Positions 27,132 through 36,200 of a stretch of 64,000 nucleotides of DNA are shown in pieces (positions within the stretch are counted from its first letter, which is position 1; the number at the start of each line of letters is the position of its first letter). The stretch covers positions 4,676,140 to 4,740,139 of the forward strand of contig CP036272.1 in assembly GCA_007745635.1 (NCBI GenBank), read 5' to 3'. Under the pieces are notes generated by a model that was not told where the DNA came from, did no database searches, and saw only the letters and a list, made by a program, of their open reading frames with translations. The DNA comes from Stieleria bergensis (GTDB lineage Bacteria > Planctomycetota > Planctomycetia > Pirellulales > Pirellulaceae). The position numbers and the translations under genes were made by a program.

Positions 27132-28571
27132 ATGATCACGTTGCAACCGCTTCGCTGGGGCAAGCCCTACGAATCCATGGAGCTTAAGGACGTTGTTCAC
27201 TTCGACACCGGAGAGCCGATTGCCCGTTTCGGTTCCGTAGGCGGTGGAATTGTTGCCCGCGATATGAAGCGTGCCGGCAATGCCCGCAAGGCCTTGTTGC
27301 AACACTCGCCTGACGAGTTGCTGTCGATGTGCAAGAAAGCTGCTGAACTGTTCGAGTCAGCGGATCTGCCCGTGGGCGACAGCACTCAATCGGTCGATCA
27401 GTTCGTTCACCAGCAGTCGGCATCCACCGGTTTGCCTGAACACATGTGCCGTTCCAACATGAAGAAGAACGGCTTCGTGCTGGCAAACATGGAAGAGATC
27501 CTCCAGTGCCTGACACGCGGCTTAGACCTCAGCATTCTGTCGCGTGGTTACGGTGACGAAGGCCGCGGCGTGACGGTCAGCTATCAGGCTCAGACCCCCA
27601 TCTTGGGCGCCGTGTTGCCGAACAATTCGCCTGGTGTGCATACCCTCTGGCTGCCGGCGATTCCGCTGCAGGTTGGCCTGGCACTGAAACCGGGTTCGCA
27701 AGAGCCGTGGACGCCGTACCGGATGGTTTCCGCGTTCATCGAAGCCGGTGTCCCTCGCGAAGCTTTCGGCCTGTATCCCGGTGGACACGATGCCGGTGGT
27801 GCGATCATGACCAAAACGCCACGCAGCATGATCTTCGGCAGCGCTCAAACGGTGGCCCAACACGCGGGCAATCCCAAGGTGCAAGCCCACGGCCCTGGTT
27901 GGTCGAAAGTCATCCTCTGTGATGACGTCGTCGACGACTGGGAACTGTACCTGGACATGATGGTCGAAAGCGTCCTCAGCAACAGTGGTCGCTCATGCAT
28001 CAACTGCAGTGGCATCTGGGCCAGCCGCCACACGCGTGAGATCTCGCAAGCGATCGCCGAACGCATCGGTTCAGTCGATGTGTTGCCACCGACTGACCCG
28101 GGAGCTCAACTGGCGGCCTTCACGGTCCCCGCGATGGCCACCGGGACCTATGCCATGGTCGAGCAAGACCTGGCCGAATCCGGTGTCACTGACATGACGG
28201 CCGATTACGGTGAAAAGCTGATCGAAAAAGAGCACTGCGCTTACCTGCGTCCGATGGTCGTTCACGCCGATTCGCCCGAACGTGGCGTGGCGATGAAGGA
28301 GTACATGTTCCCGTTTGTCAGCGTGGTGGAATGTCCACAGGCTGAAATGCTGCGTCGCATTGGCCCCACCTTGGTTGGCACGGTGCTGACGCGTGACGAG
28401 AGCTTCATCGAAGCGGCAGGTGCCTGCACCGAGATCGATCGCTTGAACGTGGGCCCGATTCCAACGAATCGCTTGAACTGGTTGCAGCCTCACGAAGGCA
28501 ACATCATCGACTTCCTGTTCCGCTCGCGTGCCTATCAAGTGGCAGAACTGCCCGTCGGTGCCACCGCCTAG
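27132..28571 (+). CDS. Aldehyde dehydrogenase-family / acyl reductase-like protein
   Basis: This encodes 479 residues from the ATG at 27132 (a TTG at 27114 is in frame). The aldehyde dehydrogenase fold is visible: PILGAVLPNNSPGVHTLWLPAIPLQVGLALKPGSQEPWTP is the cofactor-binding start of the Rossmann region, and SVLSNSGRSCINCSGIWAS holds the catalytic cysteine C289, with a second cysteine at 292. VSVVECPQAEMLRRIGPTLVGTVLTRD resembles the usual E-P-F region but lacks its standard form. It probably works with the adenylate-forming enzyme upstream, either reducing an activated acid (LuxC-like) or oxidising an aldehyde. The direction is undecided from sequence. Confidence 0.78.
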   Translation: MITLQPLRWGKPYESMELKDVVHFDTGEPIARFGSVGGGIVARDMKRAGNARKALLQHSPDELLSMCKKAAELFESADLPVGDSTQSVDQFVHQQSASTGLPEHMCRSNMKKNGFVLANMEEILQCLTRGLDLSILSRGYGDEGRGVTVSYQAQTPILGAVLPNNSPGVHTLWLPAIPLQVGLALKPGSQEPWTPYRMVSAFIEAGVPREAFGLYPGGHDAGGAIMTKTPRSMIFGSAQTVAQHAGNPKVQAHGPGWSKVILCDDVVDDWELYLDMMVESVLSNSGRSCINCSGIWASRHTREISQAIAERIGSVDVLPPTDPGAQLAAFTVPAMATGTYAMVEQDLAESGVTDMTADYGEKLIEKEHCAYLRPMVVHADSPERGVAMKEYMFPFVSVVECPQAEMLRRIGPTLVGTVLTRDESFIEAAGACTEIDRLNVGPIPTNRLNWLQPHEGNIIDFLFRSRAYQVAELPVGATA

Positions 28572-28616
28572 TCGGACAGGCACGGCGCTTTGAACGCGCC
28601 CGATTCGCCATCACGA

Positions 28617-28637
28617 AAAGCGGCCACATGCCGCTTT
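28617..28637 (-). terminator. Terminator for the ABC ATPase gene
   Basis: AAAGCGG pairs with CCGCTTT across a 7-base loop. On the minus strand the hairpin is followed by TTTTCG, so it best fits termination of the ABC gene whose stop codon touches it. It may also slow transcripts coming from the aldehyde dehydrogenase gene. Confidence 0.6.
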
Positions 28638-29626
28638 CACTGGCGACGCCCATCGGCGAACACATGCGTGTCCTGAACACGCACTACGTTGTGATTGATG
28701 GCGTCGTACCAGTCGTCTGCCTGTTTCACATCCGCCGCTGCGGGTCGTGCTTGATGTTGGTAGTAGCCGAGTGAAACGCGCTGGGCATCAGGGGGCAACT
28801 TCGACAGGGTCTGAGACCAAACTTCAGGCATTGCATTGCCCCGCTCATCCTGCCAACCGCCTGCCACAGATTGCAGAGGCAGGCTAATGAACAGGGACTT
28901 GCCCAGTGCCGCGGCAAGCGACGCGGTGGCGGGACGACTTGCCACCTGCTCCGGTTCGCCGCTCTGAACCACTTGGCCTTTGTCCAGCACAACAATCTGA
29001 TCGGCCAGTCGCATGGCCTCTTGCCCATCATGAGTCACATGAATGGTGACACTGCCGGAGGACACCGCAACGCCCTCTTGCCGACTGCGATGTAACTCGG
29101 CCAAGTCTCTTTCGAGCGGCAAACGCAGCCCGGCATCAAGCGCCGAGAGCGGTTCGTCCAGCAAGAGCACCGCCGGTTCGGTTGCGATCGCACGCGCTAG
29201 CGAGGCTCTGCGTTGCTGACCGCCGCTTAACTGCTGCGGCAACCGGTCTCGCTGTTCGACCAGACCGACACGATCGAGCGCCATGCTTAACTGCTGGGCC
29301 CGCTTTGACTTAGCCACCCGACCACGCATTGCCACTTGGATGTTCTTTTCGATCGTCAGATGCGGATACAGGCCGCCGGCCTGAGGCACCCAAGCAACAT
29401 CGCGTTTGCGCGGTGGCAACCCCGTGGCGTCAACGTCCGAGAAATAGACTCTCCCGGCGTGAGGGAAAACCAGCCCAGCGATCACTCGCAACAAAGTCGA
29501 TTTGCCACTCGCACTGGCTCCCAGCACCACCACGTACTGGCCGGGACCAACGGTGCAGGACAATTCTCGCAGCGCAGCCTGATTGCCGTAGAACAGCGAA
29601 ACCTCTTCAAGCTTTACGGCCACCAT
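28637..29626 (-). CDS. ABC transporter ATP-binding protein (MalK/UgpC-like)
   Basis: This encodes 329 residues. All ABC motifs are intact: Walker A GASASGKST, Q-loop WVPQAGGLYPHLT, signature LSGGQQRRASLARAIA, Walker B VLLLDEPLSALDA and H-loop VTHD. About 100 residues follow the nucleotide-binding domain, consistent with a shortened regulatory domain of the sugar/polyol importer type. No permease or binding protein is nearby, so it may serve permeases encoded elsewhere, as MsmX-type ATPases do. That is inference. It is transcribed divergently from the next gene. Confidence 0.9.
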   Translation of the reverse strand: MVAVKLEEVSLFYGNQAALRELSCTVGPGQYVVVLGASASGKSTLLRVIAGLVFPHAGRVYFSDVDATGLPPRKRDVAWVPQAGGLYPHLTIEKNIQVAMRGRVAKSKRAQQLSMALDRVGLVEQRDRLPQQLSGGQQRRASLARAIATEPAVLLLDEPLSALDAGLRLPLERDLAELHRSRQEGVAVSSGSVTIHVTHDGQEAMRLADQIVVLDKGQVVQSGEPEQVASRPATASLAAALGKSLFISLPLQSVAGGWQDERGNAMPEVWSQTLSKLPPDAQRVSLGYYQHQARPAAADVKQADDWYDAINHNVVRVQDTHVFADGRRQ

Positions 29627-29918
29627 GGCGAAACGCCCTCATCAAGCAAGGAAAGACAGGCATTCAACGGCCTGCGACGGAGCCCCAGCTTAACCGGCAG
29701 ACCGCCATCCCCCCACTGTTGTGAAGGAAAAGACTGATAAAGTCTAACGGCTAGACAATGGTTTCGCGTTAACAAGTTTTGCCGCATTGCGTGAGCCCTG
29801 GCGATTGGTCGCAATTTTCTTTGGTTAACAAGAAAAGAGGTCGAAGCAATGAGAGCAGCATCAGGTGCGATCATCATGCGCTGCGGCTGAACCCTTGAAC
29901 TTGAACGGAGCTTTGTCG

Positions 29919-30842
29919 ATGACACGTCTGCTTTTTTCATCCAGCACACGCGCTGCGAAAAACACCATCGGCGCGGTCCTCATGTCGAGCCTGCTGAGTA
30001 GCACCCTGCTGAGTAGTACCGCACTGGGCCAACAACTCAATCGCCCCGCCACAACCAGCGATCCAGCAAACACACAAACCATTCTGGTTCAGCCGCTTCA
30101 GCGCCAAGCGTCCCCGATCCACATCGATGATCTCCAGCGTGGTCTCACCACCCCCGACACACAGGCTGCAACGCTTGTGACCAACGCTCAAGAGCCCGCC
30201 GCTGAATCACTGGAGCCGATTGCTCAAGACGAGACTCAAGACCAGCCCGCTGCGGGCACAGACAGCGTTGAACCGGTTGCAACTCCAGGCATCGATCTGC
30301 AGACGGCTCCCGCGCAAAGCATCGTCGCCCCCACCGACAACATGCAGTTTCAAGATCGCAAAGCCTCCTTCTCTGACGGACACTTTAAGTTGCCAAACAT
30401 TCGCGCGTTGACCACTCGCCAAGACCAGATTGGCAACGGCGTCGTGCCAATCGGCGTGGAGCAACTAGCGGAGGCATCAGAGATTCCCTTGCCGGAATCC
30501 CCTGCAGATCGTGCCGGCCAATGGCAGTGGAACAGCTATGCCTGGAAGGCGCCTAACACGTTTCACCATCCACTGTACTTTGAAGATCGAATGCTGGAAC
30601 GACATGGGCATCAACGCCATCCCGCGATCCAGCCCTTGGTCAGCAGTGGACGGATGGCCGCTCAGATTGTCTTGTTGCCCTACTTGGCCACCATCAATCC
30701 GCCCTGTGAATGCCAGTACACGCTGGGTTATTACCGCGCTGGCTCCTGTGTGCCACGCCTGAAGCAGCGAGCACCCTACCAGCGCCGGGCAGCACTGGTC
30801 GAAGCGGCTGCAATCATTGGCTTCATCGCTGCAGTTCCCTAA
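29919..30842 (+). CDS. Exported protein of unknown function with cysteine-containing C-terminal region
   Basis: This encodes 307 residues from the ATG at 29919 (open upstream to 29865). The N-terminus is signal-like (NTIGAVLMSSLLSSTLLSSTALGQ). The first half is Gln/Pro/Ala-rich and probably disordered. The C-terminal 110 residues look folded: WQWNSYAWKAPNTFHHPLYFEDRMLERHGHQRHP, then NPPCECQYTLGYYRAGSCVP with three cysteines. The end is hydrophobic (AALVEAAAIIGFIAAVP). I do not recognise a family; the YAW...F.H.PLYFE..LERHG pattern recurs in planctomycete exported proteins by my recollection. Confidence 0.65.
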   Translation: MTRLLFSSSTRAAKNTIGAVLMSSLLSSTLLSSTALGQQLNRPATTSDPANTQTILVQPLQRQASPIHIDDLQRGLTTPDTQAATLVTNAQEPAAESLEPIAQDETQDQPAAGTDSVEPVATPGIDLQTAPAQSIVAPTDNMQFQDRKASFSDGHFKLPNIRALTTRQDQIGNGVVPIGVEQLAEASEIPLPESPADRAGQWQWNSYAWKAPNTFHHPLYFEDRMLERHGHQRHPAIQPLVSSGRMAAQIVLLPYLATINPPCECQYTLGYYRAGSCVPRLKQRAPYQRRAALVEAAAIIGFIAAVP

Positions 30843-30899
30843 TCAACTGAAATGCATTGATCAACTGAAATGCATTGATCAACTGAAACGGATTGATCA
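30843..30899. repeat. Three tandem 18-bp units between convergent stop codons
   Basis: TCAACTGAAATGCATTGA occurs twice exactly and a third time with three changes. It starts immediately after the stop of the plus-strand gene and its end runs into the stop codon of the minus-strand enzyme gene. The palindrome TTGATCAA recurs at each junction. Confidence 0.9.
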
Positions 30900-32258
30900 A
30901 TCCAAGCAGGGATCACTTCCATACCCCAGCCCTGGTCCATTGAGCTGACCGGTTGGGATCTGACCATCGCGGATTTCAAAGAAGTCGCCAAAGCGTTCCA
31001 TCCAACGCTGATTTCCAGCCGGTGCATATTGCCGACCGTTGCTCTCGACGGCCGCGACCGAAGGAATGTGTGCAGCCAGTGAAGCGCTGTGCAACAGAGA
31101 GGCGCCTACGCAGGTTAAATCCTGCACGCACAAGAACATGCCTAAATGCCGAGCCACCGCGCCCAGCAACAACGCTTCGCTGTGACCCTTGCAGGCTTTT
31201 AAGGCGATACCACTGTAGCCTTGGCTGGCAGCCAAACGCAAGCTTTCCAAACCGACCAAGGATTCGTCGATCACCACGGGACGACGCTTGGCAGCCCGGA
31301 ACATGGTGGGCTGGCCGGGGGATTCCAAGTCACGATTGGTTGGCTGTTCAATGTACTGGATGCGGTCATAGACCTTGCCTCCCATCGCTTCCAAACGCTC
31401 TAGCAATTCCAAGACATAGGCTTCGTCCTGGCAGCGCTCATTGAAATCCAATGAATACGCCCAATCAACGTCTCGCGATTCGCTGGCGACTTTGTCAATC
31501 TTGGCCACCCGAGCAACATCCCAATCTAAATCATCACCGTCCAGCTTAATTTTCAAGTGGCTTAGCCCATTGCGATTGATCCACTCCCCCAGCGTCACCG
31601 GCAAACCGTCATCCAGTGGCTCGGTGACTTCATCATCCGTCAGTGGATCCAGGGCACCGACCAAGTGATACAGCGGCATGCGAGCAACGGGCGTACTGTT
31701 GATCAGATCTGACAAGTGAAGCCCGTCAAACTCCTGGTCCAGGTAGTGCCCCATGTCATGCGTCAGATGGTCGCGCGAGAGCAATTGGTAACTGCTGACA
31801 CCGGCAGCCTTGCCCTGCGCATCAAAGATCGCAGACTCGAGAGGCGAACCGGCCAGCAAGATTGCCAGCTCGGGAATCGCTTCGGGCAACTGTAACTCTT
31901 GTTGGACCTTGATCGCTGCCGCCTTCTGTAACGGGGACACGCGGTGACAGACATCCATCGCATGCCCTTGCTGATCAACTGCTTGGTACGCCGCGGCAAG
32001 CTCGCCAGCCAAGGCGATCACCGCTTGCAATTTGGTCTCATCGTCAACCTGCTTGCTTGGCCAAGCCCAGGCGATGCCCATGGTCATGGATCCCAGGCCG
32101 CGATTTTGCCCCGCAGCCGTCCCGGACTGCGTTTGCATTTCACAGTCAACCGACAACACCGCTACGTCATTGACGACACGACCGCCAAACTTCATCGGCG
32201 TTCGATAGTCATAGGTTTCCGTTCGCAGTGACAATTCGAAATGCTTGATCGCGGTCAT
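30897..32258 (-). CDS. Enolase-superfamily enzyme (mandelate racemase/muconate-lactonizing type)
   Basis: This encodes 453 residues from the ATG at 32258. The barrel shows the superfamily's catalytic pattern: LKIKLDG with the KxK base pair, AYSLDFNERC with a metal-binding aspartate, IEQP with the second ligand, VIDESLVG with the third, and GIALKACKGHSEAL with the second-strand lysine. The 'capping' N-terminal domain is present (TPMKFGGRVVNDVAVLSVDCE). The family includes racemases, epimerases and sugar-acid dehydratases; this member is longer than most because of an insert near residues 60-190. The substrate is not predictable here. It is transcribed away from the giant surface-protein gene. 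Confidence 0.83.
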   Translation of the reverse strand: MTAIKHFELSLRTETYDYRTPMKFGGRVVNDVAVLSVDCEMQTQSGTAAGQNRGLGSMTMGIAWAWPSKQVDDETKLQAVIALAGELAAAYQAVDQQGHAMDVCHRVSPLQKAAAIKVQQELQLPEAIPELAILLAGSPLESAIFDAQGKAAGVSSYQLLSRDHLTHDMGHYLDQEFDGLHLSDLINSTPVARMPLYHLVGALDPLTDDEVTEPLDDGLPVTLGEWINRNGLSHLKIKLDGDDLDWDVARVAKIDKVASESRDVDWAYSLDFNERCQDEAYVLELLERLEAMGGKVYDRIQYIEQPTNRDLESPGQPTMFRAAKRRPVVIDESLVGLESLRLAASQGYSGIALKACKGHSEALLLGAVARHLGMFLCVQDLTCVGASLLHSASLAAHIPSVAAVESNGRQYAPAGNQRWMERFGDFFEIRDGQIPTGQLNGPGLGYGSDPCLD

Positions 32259-33216
32259 AAACGGTCTTTTCCTCTGTTGATCTTGCCCGGTTTGGCGAAT
32301 TTTCAATGACTTTTTTTGGCGAATTTGCAATGACAGGGCCATCTGTGGTCCAATGCCAGGCCGTCAAGCCCATGGACCGGCAACACGCCCCGCTGGCATG
32401 ACGGTACACCTGCCCCCAACAAACTGCAATCCGGGAGACAAACAGCATCGATCCACGCTTGGCTGACCCGAAAACGTCCCGAGACCGCCGACTCCACTGG
32501 TGCCAGGCAACACACCAAAGAAACACCCCACCAATGAACTGATGGCGGACCGCCCTCTGGCGATCAGTCGACACAAACCACCGCAAAAGAGAATTGGTGG
32601 CACCAGAACCGGGGGCATGGGGAGTTACGGTAAGCCGACCAGAACTGCGGCTGGCAAGCTGCGTAAATTAGTGAACTTCTGGACCACTGCGAAAGAAAGA
32701 ATTCAAGATCATCAGCGGCGATCAGGCAAAGGAGGAAATCTTCTCAATCTGAGCCCGTAGCATTCTGTATTCCGGGATTTACAAGCAATAGAAGTAAATT
32801 CTGCCTCAAAATTCTTGATAGCAATGCCGAATTTGGAGGATATTCCGCGATTCTTCCGGAACTTGCACAAAACGTTGGTCGTCTCATCAACCACGATTCG
32901 TTGACACTGCCCAAGCCCTAATTAGAATCGCACATCAACTTGTCCAGATAACCCAGCCCCCTTAAGCTACCCCCCCAATCTCCAGAGTGAGCTTTGGCGG
33001 GGAAACGGTCTGGAAGGGTCACCTCTTCCGATGACGGTTTTCCCTCCACGACTTAGTGAGGCTGACCTTCGCTGGTTAGCGAAGACAGTTGAGAGAAACG
33101 GAATGAAAACGACGCGAGATTCCATCAGATTTGATTCAATGGAATCCCGCGTGCAACACCCCGCTCCATCGTCACTGCTGCCTTAGGCGGCCTGACACGT
33201 TTGGTAGAGATAGTCG
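32259..33216. other. Long divergent intergenic region
   Basis: About 960 bases between the enolase-superfamily gene and the giant surface-protein gene. Short ORFs have no protein-like features. The AT-rich stretch near 32760-32940 is the most likely promoter area. The last 220 bases contain several inverted repeats, listed separately. Confidence 0.5.
32998..33152 (+). promoter_or_regulatory. Structured leader upstream of the giant surface-protein gene
   Basis: Three inverted repeats stand in a row. A long imperfect one spans about 32998-33050 (GGGGAAACGG with CGGTTTTCCC; inside it GGAAGGG with CTCTTCC). CTTCGCT pairs with AGCGAAG across GGTT at 33067-33084. ACGCGAGATTCCAT pairs with ATGGAATCCCGCGT at 33112-33152 with one mismatch and a 13-base loop. 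None is followed by a T-run, so they are not simple terminators. I recognise no known riboswitch family. Confidence 0.5.
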
Positions 33217-36200
33217 ATGACCCACCGATCGAATTCGAAAACAACTCGCAACGCTAGTTCAAAACTCCGCAAACGCGCTGACGTCCGCCGAAGTGCGGAA
33301 CAGAAGCGGCGTTTGCTGATGGAAACCATGGAAGACCGTCGCATGCTAGCGGTGACCATTGATCCATCGATTTTTGAACCCCAGCTTCCTCGTAACGTCG
33401 GCACGGTTGCGGCGTACCAGTTCAACGAGCAAGAATTGGCGAACAGCCCTGGCGGTAATGACACGTTCAACAGCGCCGAGTTCGTGCCTCTGGGAACGCT
33501 GCCTGGTCAGCAGAACACCATTGACCTGAATGGTCAGATGAGTTCAACGCGGAACGCTCAGGGGCGTTTCATCACCGACGTCGACACCTATGCGGTCGAC
33601 TTGCGAGCCGGTGACATTCTTGACTTGGCGTTGACCGGCGCAGTGGGCAACATGTCGGTTTACTACGGGGAAGGGACATCGCGTCCTGGGCAGTTCTACT
33701 TTGGTGCTGACGACAGCCAAGCGATTCTCTACGGCGATGGGTCGCCGCTTCAAGATGTGGGCAGTGCGGTTGCCGCTCAGGTGATTCCTGAAGACGGCCG
33801 TTACTACATTGCTTTGGCACCGACCTTCAATACATCGGTCTACTCGATGGGCATGCGAGTGTATCGCCCCATTATGGAACAAACTCCAGTAGGCACCAAG
33901 CAGATCTTGTACGTCGACTTTGACGGCGGTTACTACTCAACCGACTTGATCTCTGGCAGTACTCTGCCCCGCGGCCTGGTTCGCTTCCCATCGTTGCAGG
34001 AAAACCTCGACGTGCTTGGGTTCACCAACCCGAACGCGGTTGACATCATCGAACTGCAAGAAGAGATCATGGAAGAGGTTCGGCGAGCGTTTGGGACGCT
34101 GGCGACCTTCGGCACCAACGGTGACTACGACTCGACCGGCGTCGGTGGCGACTTTGGGATTGAGATCATCGGATCCAATGAGGTCCCAGAGCTGATTAGC
34201 CTGCGTGATCCGGATTCGCAATATTACGACCTCAATCTGTCATCCAACCCGCTGCTAACGCGTATGCTGGTGGGTGCTGAAGAAGCGGACGTGGGTTTAA
34301 CCGGCCTGCTAGGCATTGCCCAGTCGGTTGACGTCGGCAACTTTGATACCAGCGAAATCGGCTTGGTCTTAATGGATGCGGTTCCCGGTGCGGCAACCAT
34401 TCCATTGTCGCCTTCGGCTTCACAGTCGTCCGCCATGGCGCGACTGATTGCCAACACGATTGTGCACGAAGCGGCACACACGTTTGGTGAACGACACACC
34501 GATGGCACCAACACAATTTACAACATCGTTGATGGTCCTGGCCCGTTAGTCATCGAACAGGGCGACCTGGGCGTTGGTTTCGACGGCGTGTACGGTACCG
34601 CTGACGACACGAACTCCATTTTCCCTGATACGGACGCGTTTGATCTGAACGAAGGGTTGCTTGGATACAGCCGAACCGGCCCCTCGCTATCCCACAGCTT
34701 GTCAACAGGCACCATTGGGACGCCGATTTCCGGGACTGCCTGGAACGATGCGAACCAAGACGGACGATTCGCCGGTGAAGTCGGCCTGGAAGGCGTCACG
34801 ATCTTCGCTGACGTCGATGGTGATGGCGTTCAAGATCCATCGGAACCATCCGATGTGACCGATGTAAACGGCAACTACTCACTGTTGGTCGCAGCGGGCA
34901 TGCAATGGAACATCGTTGCGGTTCCCGACGTGCAATACGTTTCCACAAGCACAAACCCTGTCGCAGCTGCCGGCGGAGCAACGGACGTCAACTTTGGTTT
35001 CTACAAGTTGATCCCTGACGCCGACGGCGTCGTCTTCGCCGATTTCAACGGCAACGGCAATCCAGACAACACCGAGCCTGGCCTGCAGGGCGTCACCGTT
35101 TACTTGGATCAAAACGACAACGACATCCTGGACGCTGGCGACGTGACCGCCGTCTCGGACGCCAACGGCCGCTACCGCATCGAATTCCCCGGAGCTGGCA
35201 CCTACACACTGCGTGCTGACGTTCCAGCTGGCTTCCAGCAAACCTCTCCGGTGGGAAGCGAATACAGTGTCGACTTTGACGGCATCGCGTTGACAGAAAA
35301 CTTCTTCTTCGGATTGCTGCCCTCGCGAGATTACGGGGACGCACCGGACACCTACGGCACCTTTTCGACCAGTGGTGGTCCCAGCCACGGCTTGAGCTCC
35401 AACATTGGACTTGGCTTGCTAGTCGACCGCGAGACCAACGGTGCCCCTTCATCCACGGCCTTGGGTGATGACAACAACGGCATCGACGACGAGGACGGCA
35501 TTTCGCTGACCGCTCCCTTTGGACCTGGTGGCACAGGAGCGATCGACGTTTACATTCGCAACACCAGTGGAGAGCCTGCCTACCTGCAAGGCTGGGTTGA
35601 CTTCGATGCGAGTGGAACGTTCGACAACGACGAACAAGTCTTCACCAACGTGCCGCTCAGTAACGGCGTGAACAACTTGCCTGTCGTCGTTCCAGAGGAT
35701 GCCGTTGTCGGCAGCACCTTCACTCGATTCCGCTACAGCCCCACTCTGAACTTGGGCCCCAATGGCGAAGCGGACCTAGGCGAAGTTGAAGATCACCAGA
35801 TCGACATCCTGGAAGAAGCAAGCATCACAAACGCGGACAGCGTCACGGTGACACGAAACAGCGTCGCCAATCAAATCTTTGTCTTGGCCAATGACTTCGA
35901 AAGCTCCAGCGTTCAACTGGAAGTCGATCGAACCGACGCCACAGACACCGCCGGAACAGTCCAAATCAGTCAAGACGGCCGCTCGGTGATCTACACACCA
36001 CCGAATGGCTTTGTCGGACGTGATTCGTTCGGTTACCGCGTTCAGGATCAAAACGGCAACATCTACCCCGCCCTAAATGAACCAGCGACGCGAGTTGAAG
36101 TCAATGTGACCTTCCAGTCCAACAAGCCGATCGCTGTTGACGACATCTTTGAATTCCCATCAACCGTCAGCAACCAGCCGCTGAACGTCTTGGACAACGA

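Noticed and set aside
32500..32760. 86-codon open frame upstream of the giant surface-protein gene
   Set aside because: Basic, low-complexity product with no ribosome binding site or conserved pattern; likely chance.
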